Origin: Serratia marcescens subsp. marcescens ATCC 13880
Lineage (GTDB): Bacteria > Pseudomonadota > Gammaproteobacteria > Enterobacterales > Enterobacteriaceae
Direction of reading: 5' to 3'
Length of the DNA: 43,189 nucleotides
Assembly (NCBI RefSeq): GCF_017299535.1
Contig: NZ_CP071239.1
Location: 1 to 43,189 of the forward strand
Shown here: positions 1-7,888 of the stretch, in pieces
Position numbering within the stretch: the stretch's first letter is position 1
How the letters are laid out: each line of letters opens with the position of its first letter
Made by a program: the position numbers and the translations under genes
The notes under the pieces: generated by a model
What the model was told of the DNA's origin: nothing
What the model saw: only the letters and a program-made list of their open reading frames with translations
Databases searched by the model: none

Positions 1-1101
1 GTGCAGGGGAACGTGCATAGTCAAAATGCCGCACAGGTAAATCCTGTAAAATCAACCATTTCACGCCGTGGTGCCAATAATGCGCTGCGGCGCGGGCAAC
101 AAAAAATTCATCGTCGCTACACCCCAAACCTGTGCTGCCGGGTGCCGAAAGGCATGGCGAGCAAGGTGGTGGCGCGCATGAGCAGCCACGACTGGCGGCG
201 TAATGATGACCTGATCGGTCTGCGCCGGCAGGGTTATATCCCTTATACCCAACGCAACAACCCGGACTACCGTCCCAAACCGATGCGCATTGCTGCGCGT
301 TCGGAGAGCCGTGAAGCGCTGACGGTGCTCTCGATGGTGCTGGGCGCCAACTGCGACTACAACCCGGACAGCGACTACCCGTTCGAGATCATGCTGCCGT
401 TCGAGGACGTGGCCAAAGCGATGGGGGTGCTGCACGTCTACGAAAGCGGCCGCAAGGCGTATGACGTGGCGTTGCATGCGCTGTCGGTGCTCGAGCAGCT
501 GGACTATCTCATCGTGTCGCGCGGGCAGGATACCGACACCGGCCAGAACAAGCCGCTGCGTATCTGGTTGACAGAGAACTTCTTCACCAGCCGCGGCATC
601 CAGGTGGACGAAATTCGCCAGTGGCTGAACCAGTACCGTCTGTGGGCCATCAAGAACGGGCTGACGGAAAGCCTGCGCAAGAAATACGAGCGCCACCTGG
701 TGCGCATTGCGCATCTGGGGATCGACATCGAGCGCAAGCACTCGCTGAAGAACCGACTGAAAAAGATCCGGCGCTGGGTGGTGAGTCCCGATCTGCAAAA
801 CCTCAAGCGCAACGCGGAGCAGGTGATTGACAACGAACTGGCCAGGCGGCAGCAGGACGCGCAGCGGCTGGATACGCTGCTGGACGACACCGCCGCCGGC
901 ATCAAAAAGCTGGCCGCCGCCCGGCGCCAGAAGCAGAACGGCTTTTATCAGGCCTGGGTGCAGTGGACGATGGGCCGCTCGCCGCTGAAGGCGATGCAGC
1001 TGGAGAATACGCTCAAACGTGAACAGCCCGGACTGCTGAACAGCGATCCGGAGGCGTTCTACCGGCTGCTGCTGGAGCGTGCCGGCGCTATCCCCGCCTA
1101 A
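1..1101 (+). CDS. repA: Plasmid replication initiator RepA (IncI/IncL/M/IncFII-like)
   Basis: The product is a basic 366-residue protein that resembles the RepA/RepZ initiators of IncFII, IncB/I and IncL/M plasmids, which start replication at an origin lying just downstream in cis. The middle carries a winged-helix-like stretch (AKAMGVLHVYESGRKAYDVA, about residues 138-157) followed by a long basic helical C-terminal half. Family assignment rests on overall pattern and on the RNA control region that precedes it, not on a database search. GTG at base 1 is in frame. If the window is closed into a circle, a TAA (43187-43189) lies directly before it, so nothing extends further upstream. GTG at base 13 has AGGGG just before it and overlaps the stop of the leader peptide (TAG, 18-20), which suits translational coupling, so the true start may be 13 (362 residues). 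Confidence 0.8.
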   Translation: MQGNVHSQNAAQVNPVKSTISRRGANNALRRGQQKIHRRYTPNLCCRVPKGMASKVVARMSSHDWRRNDDLIGLRRQGYIPYTQRNNPDYRPKPMRIAARSESREALTVLSMVLGANCDYNPDSDYPFEIMLPFEDVAKAMGVLHVYESGRKAYDVALHALSVLEQLDYLIVSRGQDTDTGQNKPLRIWLTENFFTSRGIQVDEIRQWLNQYRLWAIKNGLTESLRKKYERHLVRIAHLGIDIERKHSLKNRLKKIRRWVVSPDLQNLKRNAEQVIDNELARRQQDAQRLDTLLDDTAAGIKKLAAARRQKQNGFYQAWVQWTMGRSPLKAMQLENTLKREQPGLLNSDPEAFYRLLLERAGAIPA

Positions 1102-1760
1102 TTTCCTCCCACATACAGAATTTTTCCCCTGTCTGATCCGCGGGGGTTTTGTGCTGCTTGTTTCTCGCCGCTGATGCCAGGTTGGCCATTCGGCCGACTT
1201 GTTTCGGCTGATGCCGGCGTGATTTTTACGGCCGCCGACGTCGATCCGGGGCATTGCTGACATCGATCGGCAACGAATAAACTCTTAACTTCGACATTAA
1301 CTTCGTAGGCAGTATTAACTTCGAAATACCACTCGGAGAAATGCTTAATTTCGAAGGTTGTTTCTGAACAAACTAAGCCCTTTAAATAAAGGGAGTCACT
1401 CAGCGCACCGGCTTACGCCGTTGCTGTTGAGTACCTCCCTCACTTCGTTCGGGCAAAAACAGAACCCCGCTCAACTCCCTTCCTCTCTTAACAAAAACCT
1501 GATGTAGCACCTGCAGTCACGACTGCAGGCAAAAGACCCTCTCCCCAGGCCGGAACTGCCGAAATTTCCCAACCAATGAAATTCGCCAACCTTAGCCCCA
1601 CAAAGCCCCTCACCACCGCTGAAAAGCGGCCCCGCCCCGGCCCAAAGGGCCGGAACAGTGTCGCTTTTAATGATGGATGTTGTAACTAGGAGTTGAGTCG
1701 CTTTGAGTAGCATCGCTGTAAGTTCTATCGTACACGCCCGTAAGCGGCCCTCACGGCCCG
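1102..1760. other. Non-coding region downstream of repA, probable CIS/origin region
   Basis: About 660 bases without a convincing gene follow repA. In IncFII, IncI and IncL/M plasmids the CIS element and the replication origin lie here, so I place the origin in this stretch by position. It holds four short direct repeats (listed separately), an AT-rich patch near 1378-1391, and two perfect inverted repeats: CTGCAGTC/GACTGCAG at 1511-1528 and CCGGCCC/GGGCCGG around AAA at 1637-1653. I do not see a convincing DnaA box. Two small minus-strand frames here (1471-1713 and 1761-2099) have no recognisable features and I do not call them. Confidence 0.5.
1285..1353 (+). repeat. Four direct repeats TTAAYTTCG (candidate iterons)
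   Basis: TTAACTTCG occurs at 1285-1293, 1297-1305 and 1315-1323, and a variant TTAATTTCG at 1345-1353. The start-to-start distances are 12, 18 and 30 bases. They sit about 180 bases after the repA stop, where a cis-acting origin would be expected. Binding by RepA is inferred from position only. Confidence 0.5.
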
Positions 1761-1981
1761 CTAACGCGGAGATACGCCCCGACTGCGGCTACGCCTTGCC
1801 GTGACCACTCCGACGGCGCACACAAAGATATACATGGCATTTAGCGGGACTGGTCTTGCAGGGCGAGGGATGGGATAGGCGATACCTATCAGGCCTGGGC
1901 GGCTTTGCCGCGTCTCCGGCGACCCTGACCTGATGGCGTTCTCATGCAGCTCAGCTGTCGCCTCCATGCGCTGACGCGCAT

Positions 1982-3256
1982 TCACTTCAGACGCACAGCT
2001 GGGACATCCTGCAGCCGTGTAGTCCAGGCCGGCGACAGCCGCTGTCGTTTCATCTTCCAGCCGTCGGCCCGATCGGGAATACCCTGTCCGGCAAACCACA
2101 CAGGCGCCCGGCCGTCCTGATTGAGGCTGTCGAGCAACTGCATCAGCCGATCGCTGTTTTTGCGCGGCGGCGCGTCGTCAAACAGGCCGAACTGCGCCAC
2201 ACGTTCGCTGGTGAAATCGCCCAGCATCACGCCGCAACGGTGATAGCGGTGGCCGGCGATGAAGATCCGCTCGAGCGCCCGCCGGGCGGCCTGAATGATG
2301 TCACGGCTGTCCTGGGTGGGCGTTGCTAGTCGGGTGGTCGCCTGGTTGCCGTAATAGGTCTCGCCGGCGGCAAACGGACTGGTGGCCACGAACACCGAGA
2401 TGTGCCGGCAGAACTGCCGCTCGCCACGCAGCTTTTGTGCCGCGCGCTCGGCATGTGCGCAGACTGCCTGACTGACGCTGTCCAGCTCGGTGGGCTTGTC
2501 GCCGAACGAGCGGGAGCAGACGATTTGCTCCTTCGGCGCCGCAAATTCCTCCAGGCCCAGGCAGGCGATGCCGTTCAGCTCCCGCACCGTGCGCTCGAGC
2601 ACCACCGAGAACTGACGGCGCGCCGCGGCCGCCGGCATGTCGGCCAGCTGCAGCGCGGTGCTGATCCCCATCGTCGCCAGCCGGCGGGCAATCCGCCTGC
2701 CAACGCCCCACACTTCCTCTACCGGCACGTGCGCCATCAGGCGTCGCTGGCGCGCCGGAGCGCTCAGGTCGACCACGCCGCCGGTCTTGTGCCAGGTCTT
2801 GGCGGCGTAGTTGGCCAGTTTGGCCAGCGTTTTGGTCGGCGCGATCCCGACGCCGACCGTCAGGTGGGTGCGGCGCTGCACCTCTTCACGCAGCCGCCGA
2901 CCGAGCGACTCCAGTTGCGCTGCCGGGATACCGGTCAGATCACAGAAACATTCATCGATTGAATATACTTCCAGTCGCGGCGTCAGCTGACCAAGGATGG
3001 CCATCACCCGATGCGACATGTCGGCGTACAACGCGTAATTACTTGAAAATGCTATGCATCCTAGCTTTTCAGCTTGCGCTTTGACCTTAAACCAGGGCTC
3101 CCCCATCTTGATACCGCAGGCTTTCGCCTCGCGGCTGCGCGCGACGACACAGCCGTCATTATTGGACAGCACCACCACCGGCCGCCCGCGCAGGTCGGGG
3201 CGAAAGACGGTTTCGCAGGAGGCGTAGAAACTGTTGACGTCAACCAGGGCAAACAT
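1982..3256 (-). CDS. umuC: Y-family DNA polymerase V catalytic subunit UmuC
   Basis: This is the UmuC/ImpB/MucB subunit of DNA polymerase V, which with UmuD'2 and activated RecA copies past DNA lesions with low fidelity. The 424 residues match the family length. Catalytic carboxylates are present at Asp6 (ALVDVN) and at Asp101-Glu102 in SIDEC, and Tyr11 is at the steric-gate position. A beta-clamp binding motif QFGLFDD lies at 355-361, close to where E. coli UmuC has QLNLF. The ATG at 3256 has GGAGAA about 8 bases upstream. It follows umuD with a 54-base gap, unlike the overlapping umuDC of E. coli, but no terminator is evident and it should be the last gene of the recA-umuD-umuC operon. Confidence 0.95.
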   Translation of the reverse strand: MFALVDVNSFYASCETVFRPDLRGRPVVVLSNNDGCVVARSREAKACGIKMGEPWFKVKAQAEKLGCIAFSSNYALYADMSHRVMAILGQLTPRLEVYSIDECFCDLTGIPAAQLESLGRRLREEVQRRTHLTVGVGIAPTKTLAKLANYAAKTWHKTGGVVDLSAPARQRRLMAHVPVEEVWGVGRRIARRLATMGISTALQLADMPAAAARRQFSVVLERTVRELNGIACLGLEEFAAPKEQIVCSRSFGDKPTELDSVSQAVCAHAERAAQKLRGERQFCRHISVFVATSPFAAGETYYGNQATTRLATPTQDSRDIIQAARRALERIFIAGHRYHRCGVMLGDFTSERVAQFGLFDDAPPRKNSDRLMQLLDSLNQDGRAPVWFAGQGIPDRADGWKMKRQRLSPAWTTRLQDVPAVRLK

Positions 3257-3310
3257 GGCGGGGTTCTCCGGGCTTTGCGGAATGAGCAGATGGCGATAAC
3301 CAGGGTCGGG

Positions 3311-3691
3311 TTACAGCGTGTGAATGGCGTGGCGCACCACGCCGAAGATCACGGTCTCGATGTCATCACCGAGAGGGATGGGCGCAAAGGCCGGATTGGC
3401 CGGCAACAGCATCGGCCGGGGCAGCAGCTGCAGGCGCTTGCAGGTGAACTCGCCGTCGACGGTGGCGATGACGATGTCGCCGTGCTGCGCCCGGTAGAAA
3501 CATTCCACGACCAGCAGGTCGCCGTCGAGGATACCGGCGTCCTGCATCGACTGCCCCTCGGCGCGCACCAGGTAGGTGCTCTCCGGGTGGCGGATGCAGA
3601 TGTCGTCCAGCGACAGGCGCTGCTCGAGGTAGTCCTGCGCCGGCGACGGAAACCCGCAGGGCACGCCGGTGTCATAGAAGCGTACCGGCAT
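3311..3691 (-). CDS. umuD: UmuD-type self-cleaving subunit of DNA polymerase V
   Basis: This is the accessory subunit of pol V, an S24-family protein that cuts itself on a RecA filament to give UmuD'. From ATG at 3691 (126 residues) the cleavage site is Cys12-Gly13 in CGFPSP, the catalytic serine is Ser48 (EGQSM) and the general-base lysine is Lys85 (FTCKRL). The N-terminal arm before the cut is only about 12 residues, against 24 in E. coli UmuD. The ATG shares one base with the recA stop (TGATG), so translation is probably coupled. An in-frame GTG at 3694 is an alternative start giving one more residue. Confidence 0.94.
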   Translation of the reverse strand: MPVRFYDTGVPCGFPSPAQDYLEQRLSLDDICIRHPESTYLVRAEGQSMQDAGILDGDLLVVECFYRAQHGDIVIATVDGEFTCKRLQLLPRPMLLPANPAFAPIPLGDDIETVIFGVVRHAIHTL

Positions 3692-4800
3692 CACACGGCC
3701 TCCGGCGCGCTCTGCCAGGCATCGTCATCCGGGGGCGTGTCCGCGTCGACTGAATCCGCAGCCGGCAGCGCGGCCTGCAGGTAGTGCGTGCGCAGCTGCG
3801 CGGTCAATGTGGCCACCACGTCGGGACGGTCGCGCAGCCAGCCGGTGGCCTTCTCGCGCCCCTGCCCGATTTTCTCCCCCTGATACTCATACCAGGCGCC
3901 GGTCTTGAGGATATATTTGGCGTCGACGGCCAGATCCAGCACTTCGCCCTCGCGGAAGATACCGACGCCGAACAGCAGCCGGAACTGCGCCTGGCGGAAC
4001 GGCGGCGAGACCTTGTTCTTGACCACTTTCACCTTGGTATCCCGCCCGATGATGGTCTCCCCTTCCTTGACGTTGCCGGCGCCGCGCACGTCGAGACGCA
4101 CCGAGGCATAGAACTTGAGGGCGTTGCCGCCGGCGGTGGTTTCGGGGTTGCCGAACATCACGCCGATCTTCATGCGCAGCTGGTTGATGAAGATCACCAC
4201 CGTGCGGGTGGTGTTGATGCTGCCCTTCAGCTTGCGCATCGCCTGGCTCATCATGCGGGCCTGCAGACCCATCTGGGCGTCGCCGATCTCCCCTTCCAGC
4301 TCGTTTTTCGGCACCAGGGCGGCGACGGAATCGACCACCACCACACCGACGGCGCCGGAGCGCACTAGGGCGTCACAGATTTCCAGCGCCTGCTCACCGG
4401 TGTCGGGCTGGGAGATGAGGAGTTCGCCGATATCGACGCCCAGCTGCTGCGCGTAACGCGGGTCGAGCGCGTGCTCGGCATCGATAAAGGCGCATTGCAG
4501 CCCGGCTCGTTGGGCACAGGCAATGACCGACAGGGCGACAGTGGTCTTGCCGGACGACTCGGGGCCGTAGATTTCGGTGATGCGGCCGACCGGCAGGCCG
4601 CCGCCTAGCGCGATGTCGAGGCCGAGCGAGCCGGTCGGGATACGCTCAACAGCCATGCCATGGTTGTCACCCAGGCGCATGATGGCGCCCTTGCCGAACG
4701 CCTTCTCGATGGCGGTGATGGCGCTTTGCAGCGCTTTGGCGCGACTTTCCTGTGTGCCGGCCGTGTCCTGCGATGTGCGAGTGAGTGATGCGTTGCTCAT
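3691..4800 (-). CDS. recA: Plasmid-borne RecA recombinase / SOS coprotease
   Basis: This RecA of 369 residues has Walker [10 protein letters not shown] at 79-87, Walker [11 protein letters not shown], and loop L2 [20 protein letters not shown]. The filament core is strongly conserved, but the C-terminal third differs from E. coli RecA (for example [17 protein letters not shown]) and the tail is acidic (DADTPPDDD). The N terminus is about 13 residues longer than in E. coli. RecA forms the filament that drives LexA and UmuD cleavage and gives its 3' end subunit to pol V. ATG at 4800 has AGGAG 8 bases upstream, and a LexA box lies 46 bases upstream. A second, diverged recA on a plasmid, leading a umuDC operon, is unusual. 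It is more likely a dedicated mutasome partner than a copy of the host gene. Confidence 0.95.
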   Translation of the reverse strand: MSNASLTRTSQDTAGTQESRAKALQSAITAIEKAFGKGAIMRLGDNHGMAVERIPTGSLGLDIALGGGLPVGRITEIYGPESSGKTTVALSVIACAQRAGLQCAFIDAEHALDPRYAQQLGVDIGELLISQPDTGEQALEICDALVRSGAVGVVVVDSVAALVPKNELEGEIGDAQMGLQARMMSQAMRKLKGSINTTRTVVIFINQLRMKIGVMFGNPETTAGGNALKFYASVRLDVRGAGNVKEGETIIGRDTKVKVVKNKVSPPFRQAQFRLLFGVGIFREGEVLDLAVDAKYILKTGAWYEYQGEKIGQGREKATGWLRDRPDVVATLTAQLRTHYLQAALPAADSVDADTPPDDDAWQSAPEAV

Positions 4801-4841
4801 TTCATGTTCTCCTCTGGTCGGGAATCGAATGCGTTATTATA

Positions 4842-4869
4842 ATGATACTGTATGTATAACCAGTATAAT
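4842..4869. promoter_or_regulatory. LexA (SOS) box with promoter elements, between recA and a small divergent ORF
   Basis: TACTGTATGTATAACCAGTA at 4846-4865 matches the E. coli consensus TACTGTATATATATACAGTA at 17 of 20 positions (my count). On the plus strand it lies between ATGATA (4842-4847) and a perfect TATAAT (4864-4869) with a 16-base spacer, almost the same layout as the E. coli recA promoter, but pointing away from recA. On the minus strand TATAAT is available at 4841-4836 with a weak -35. The operator can therefore control recA-umuDC and probably also a rightward transcript. Confidence 0.8.
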
Positions 4870-4885
4870 ATAAATCTGAGGGGGA

Positions 4886-4999
4886 ATGACAAGCGATAGG
4901 GCGCGATTTTCAGCTATAGAGGAACAACTCGCTCATTTTGAAGTGGATTTTTTTCTGTCTCTCACTTGTTGCGGTTTAGCACGATTTCAGAGGGGCTGA
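4886..4999 (+). CDS. Possible 37-residue SOS-induced peptide
   Basis: An ATG at 4886 opens a 37-codon frame directly behind GAGGGGG and about 17 bases after the rightward TATAAT of the LexA-box promoter. The peptide (MTSDRARFSAIEEQLAHFEV, then a hydrophobic DFFLSLTCCGLARF and a basic end) has no family I recognise. The case for it rests on the promoter and ribosome binding site. The 5' leader would be very short, and there is no coding evidence beyond position. Confidence 0.3.
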   Translation: MTSDRARFSAIEEQLAHFEVDFFLSLTCCGLARFQRG

Positions 5000-5163
5000 T
5001 CGTTATCTGCCATGTAGCCCGAGAGACACAAGATATTGTGTCTAAAGCAGCTGAATGAGGTACTAAATGTTGTGTTTCCAGGCGTGATCGTCACTTGCTA
5101 CTGGCGTCATTGTTTGCCAAATTGCATTGCAATAATATGACAAAATGACATGTTTTAGGGGCT
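5000..5163. other. Intergenic region with a small hairpin
   Basis: There is no gene here. A perfect hairpin GACACAA-GATA-TTGTGTC lies at 5025-5042. It lacks a T run, so it is not a clear terminator; it could end the small rightward transcript or be a protein site. Confidence 0.35.
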
Positions 5164-5166
5164 GTG

Positions 5167-5412
5167 ATGACTGGATTTGAGCTGAAACTATGGCGAACGG
5201 GACTGGGATGGACACAGGAACGGGCGTCAAAGGAGTTTGGGATTTCGATGCGTACCTACATCCGCTATGAGCATGCTGATCCGCCGAGGGCAATTGAGTT
5301 GGCCATCCAGGCCCTGTCTCTGGCGGCGCTGTTACCGGAGATTGATGCTCTTCCTGCAGAAACGTTACGACAACGCGTCAGGATGCTGGCGGTTGACATC
5401 CAATCCGGCTAA
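5167..5412 (+). CDS. XRE-family helix-turn-helix regulator (small)
   Basis: This short 81-residue DNA-binding protein has an N-terminal helix-turn-helix of the Cro/C1 (XRE) type: LKLWRTGLGWTQERASKEFG then ISMRTYIRYE, about residues 6-35. The rest is a short helical tail. ATG at 5167 follows AGGGG; a GTG one codon earlier (5164) is also in frame. Its last 4 bases overlap the stop of the convergent DUF1493 gene. The target is unknown. It may regulate itself or the adjacent SOS promoter region. Confidence 0.75.
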   Translation: MTGFELKLWRTGLGWTQERASKEFGISMRTYIRYEHADPPRAIELAIQALSLAALLPEIDALPAETLRQRVRMLAVDIQSG

Positions 5413-5735
5413 TACAACCAGCGTCCGGCTTTGGCCGACTCGACCAGCATTCTGATGGTCAGCGGTTTTAGGGGCTGTTCGGGCACCTTTGAACCGAAAA
5501 ACTCTGGGGCAAAATAGTGGGTGAATTCCATGCCAGCCGGATCGACATGCCATATGGACAGGTAGGTGTTGATCGCATCGTCACCGTCATCCCAACCAAT
5601 CTTGAGATCTTCCCGCAAGCGTGTGTCCAGGGTTACCTGTTCTTTCGGGCCCCAGAAGACATACTTCCGCGGGCTGAAATTTTCGTAGTAATAATCAATG
5701 ATCTCTTGCTCTATTTGTGCGGGCGTCTTCATCAT
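5409..5735 (-). CDS. DUF1493 family protein
   Basis: The product is a small acidic protein of 108 residues that resembles the DUF1493 family of enterobacteria, which are often likened to acyl-carrier-type folds but have no settled function. The pattern seen is YYYENF, then TRLREDLKIGWDDGDDAI. The start is ATG at 5735, which shares a base with the stop of the upstream gene (TGATG), so the two are translationally coupled and probably work together. Confidence 0.7.
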   Translation of the reverse strand: MMKTPAQIEQEIIDYYYENFSPRKYVFWGPKEQVTLDTRLREDLKIGWDDGDDAINTYLSIWHVDPAGMEFTHYFAPEFFGSKVPEQPLKPLTIRMLVESAKAGRWLY

Positions 5736-6196
5736 CAAAAATAGGTCCACTGAATTCTGTCTGCCGGACGGGCGATGAGGTTGAAACGGTCTTTCACATC
5801 GCGGCCGATCGCGTAAATGGTCCAGGCCGACAGGGCATACCCCAGCCAGGGAACATTGCGGCCGATAAATTTTCCCCAGTTATTCACGTAGCTGATGTGC
5901 AGGCGCTGTGGGGTTTCACCCACCAGTGTCGGTAAACGGATACCTTTCGGCAAAGGCTTGTCCAGGTATTTCCGTGACAGTCGCGAGGCGATTGACGTGC
6001 CTGGTGTAGCGGTCCCCGGCTTTTGGCGCGTGGGAAGCCAGGGTTGCCCTGATGCGAGCAGGACGGCATCGGCAATGCTGATCCCCAGATGTTCACGGAG
6101 CGCATCGACGGTGATAAGCCACCACAGCTGCTGGGGCGTCAACTGGGTATATCCTTTGTAGAAATACGTACCGTTTAATTCCTCAACCGTATCCAT
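5735..6196 (-). CDS. Conserved hypothetical protein, partner of the DUF1493 gene
   Basis: I do not recognise a family for this 153-residue protein. It begins with an aromatic stretch (NGTYFYKGYTQLTPQQLWW), has a middle rich in proline and basic residues, and ends with one possible membrane segment around WLGYALSAWTIYAIG. ATG at 6196 follows AAGGAT. Its stop overlaps the DUF1493 start, so the two form a pair. Confidence 0.6.
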   Translation of the reverse strand: MDTVEELNGTYFYKGYTQLTPQQLWWLITVDALREHLGISIADAVLLASGQPWLPTRQKPGTATPGTSIASRLSRKYLDKPLPKGIRLPTLVGETPQRLHISYVNNWGKFIGRNVPWLGYALSAWTIYAIGRDVKDRFNLIARPADRIQWTYF

Positions 6197-6221
6197 AGGT
6201 TATCCTTTACCGTAGGGGATG

Positions 6222-6857
6222 TCAGGTTGGCGCGTTGCTGTGCTCGCCTGGCTCCAGTGTTACCGTTTGATATGTCGGCTTGCTGTCTGCAAGGCGGGCC
6301 AGCAGTCCATACTCTGCCATGACCTGAATGAACGTATCGACATCGCCGACAATGCGAAAAGAGACCGGCTGCAGGTGATGGCCATCCTGAGAGAAGGCGG
6401 CATTGAGCGCCGTTTTTTCGACGTAAAAACCGTTGTGCTGGGACGGTGTGAGGGTGGTTTCCGACCGCCACTCGCGGGCATCCATCACATAGTTGTCCCA
6501 GTCCCGATCTTTCAGGGTTTCGGAGGCGTAGGTGAGCCGGAACAGGTCGGACTGAGCGGCCAGGTTGCCGCTGCAGGAGCGAAAGAGATAGTCAAGATGC
6601 TGGCGCAGTTTACCAGCCGGGCCGTGTTTACGGCCACGGTCGAGTAACCACCGGATGTCTATCGCCACGCTCCTGGGGAAGCGTTTTTGCTTCTGGGCTG
6701 TGGCTAGCCAGCGGATCAGGAACAGGTTTTCGGCATAGGGTGTGCCGGCTATACCGTCCTGGCGAGCCAGCCCCAGCGCCGCCAGGGCGCAGAACGCCAG
6801 ATGGCTGAGCGCTGAGGTGGTGTTTTCCGGGGATACGGATGCGGTTTTATCTGTCAA
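6222..6857 (-). CDS. DUF2913 family protein
   Basis: This 211-residue protein has the pattern I associate with DUF2913 proteins of enterobacteria: LAFCALAALGLARQDG near residue 21, then FLIRWLATAQKQKRFPRSVA and LRQHLDYLFRSCSG. Function is not known. The start is TTG at 6857 with AGGG about 7 bases upstream; I see no ATG or GTG that keeps the conserved N terminus. It lies 27 bases after the Rpn gene and in the same direction, so it may share its transcript. Confidence 0.7.
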   Translation of the reverse strand: MTDKTASVSPENTTSALSHLAFCALAALGLARQDGIAGTPYAENLFLIRWLATAQKQKRFPRSVAIDIRWLLDRGRKHGPAGKLRQHLDYLFRSCSGNLAAQSDLFRLTYASETLKDRDWDNYVMDAREWRSETTLTPSQHNGFYVEKTALNAAFSQDGHHLQPVSFRIVGDVDTFIQVMAEYGLLARLADSKPTYQTVTLEPGEHSNAPT

Positions 6858-6884
6858 TGGCTACCCTGCCCGTCGACGTTGGGA

Positions 6885-7817
6885 TTAGTGGCGAATTTGG
6901 GCCAGGTCGTCAGCGGTCAGCCCGGTCATTTTCATCACCGAATCGCGATCGAGGCCGTTGGCCAGCATGGTCCGGGCAACTTCGAGTTTGCCTTCAAGCA
7001 TCCCTTCCTGACGCCCTTTTTCTTCACCTAACAGCATACCTTTCTGCAAGCCGCGTTGTTCGCCCTCAAGGCGGAGTTTTTCTGCAATCGTCATCAGAGT
7101 ATCCTCATGTTCCGGCACCCGTGATGCCAGGGTTGATAATAGTTCGCCCGGGTTGCGGGTTTCACCAACCTGCAGCATGTAATTCATCAGTGACGTCAGC
7201 TGCTCATTGGTAGTGTAACCGGCCAAAAGCAGTGTGACCAGTTGTTCCAGCAGCTCGGCCAGGTCGCGTTGACGGACATGTTTTTGCAGCAATTCCAGGA
7301 TGGCCACGCGACGGTGCTGCATGATTTGGTCGTCAGGAATAACCGTGACGTCGACCAGCGGGAATTCACCACTATACAGCTGGCCGGCCAGCTCCGGATC
7401 ACTGAATGCCTGCAGCCAGCTCATCGGATATGGGTATGGTGTGACTTGCCCATGATAGAACAGGATTGGGATAACCAGCGGCAGTTGCTCGTTGCCGGCG
7501 GCAAGGTGGCGTTGCATGGCGGCAATCGCATACCGCATTAAACGGAAGGCCATCTGTTTGTCGGGGGAGCTCTGGTGTTCTATCAGCGCGTAAATGTAGC
7601 CGTCACCCTGCCCGGCCTTCAGCGAATAGAGCACGTCAGAGTAATAGGCGCGTAGATCATCTTCAACGAACGAGCCGGATTCCAGTCGCAGAGTATTCAG
7701 ATCGCACGCCTGGCGCAATGCCGGTGGCAAATGCACCTCCAGAAAATCTCGGGCTGTTTCCGGGTGTGTCAGAAACTGTTTGAACAGCGCATCATGTGCA
7801 GTTGGGGTCGTTTTCAT
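6885..7817 (-). CDS. Rpn family recombination-promoting nuclease (YhgA/RpnA type)
   Basis: This is a member of the Rpn/YhgA-like family (Transposase_31), PD-(D/E)XK nucleases that raise RecA-independent recombination in E. coli. Marks of the family are HDALFKQFLTHPETARDFLE at the N terminus, then YYSDVLYSLK and YIYALIEHQSSPDKQMAFRL, which hold the acidic active-site residues. The 310-residue length is normal, and the C terminus has the usual charged stretch (EEKGRQEGMLEGKLEVARTM). ATG at 7817 follows AGGATA. Rpn genes are common on plasmids and in mobile regions. Confidence 0.9.
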   Translation of the reverse strand: MKTTPTAHDALFKQFLTHPETARDFLEVHLPPALRQACDLNTLRLESGSFVEDDLRAYYSDVLYSLKAGQGDGYIYALIEHQSSPDKQMAFRLMRYAIAAMQRHLAAGNEQLPLVIPILFYHGQVTPYPYPMSWLQAFSDPELAGQLYSGEFPLVDVTVIPDDQIMQHRRVAILELLQKHVRQRDLAELLEQLVTLLLAGYTTNEQLTSLMNYMLQVGETRNPGELLSTLASRVPEHEDTLMTIAEKLRLEGEQRGLQKGMLLGEEKGRQEGMLEGKLEVARTMLANGLDRDSVMKMTGLTADDLAQIRH

Positions 7818-7888
7818 GATGGTATCCTATCATGTTCCGGTGAAAGCTCACTATTTGGCATAAAAACCGCGCTCTCTGTCGAAAACGA

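Noticed and set aside
61..1263. A 400-codon open frame on the minus strand opposite repA
   Set aside because: It is antisense to a well-supported rep gene, with biased composition (many His, Arg, Gln, Val) typical of a reverse-frame shadow in GC-rich DNA.
1471..2099. Two small minus-strand frames downstream of repA
   Set aside because: They have no ribosome sites or recognisable sequence and overlap likely structured origin DNA.
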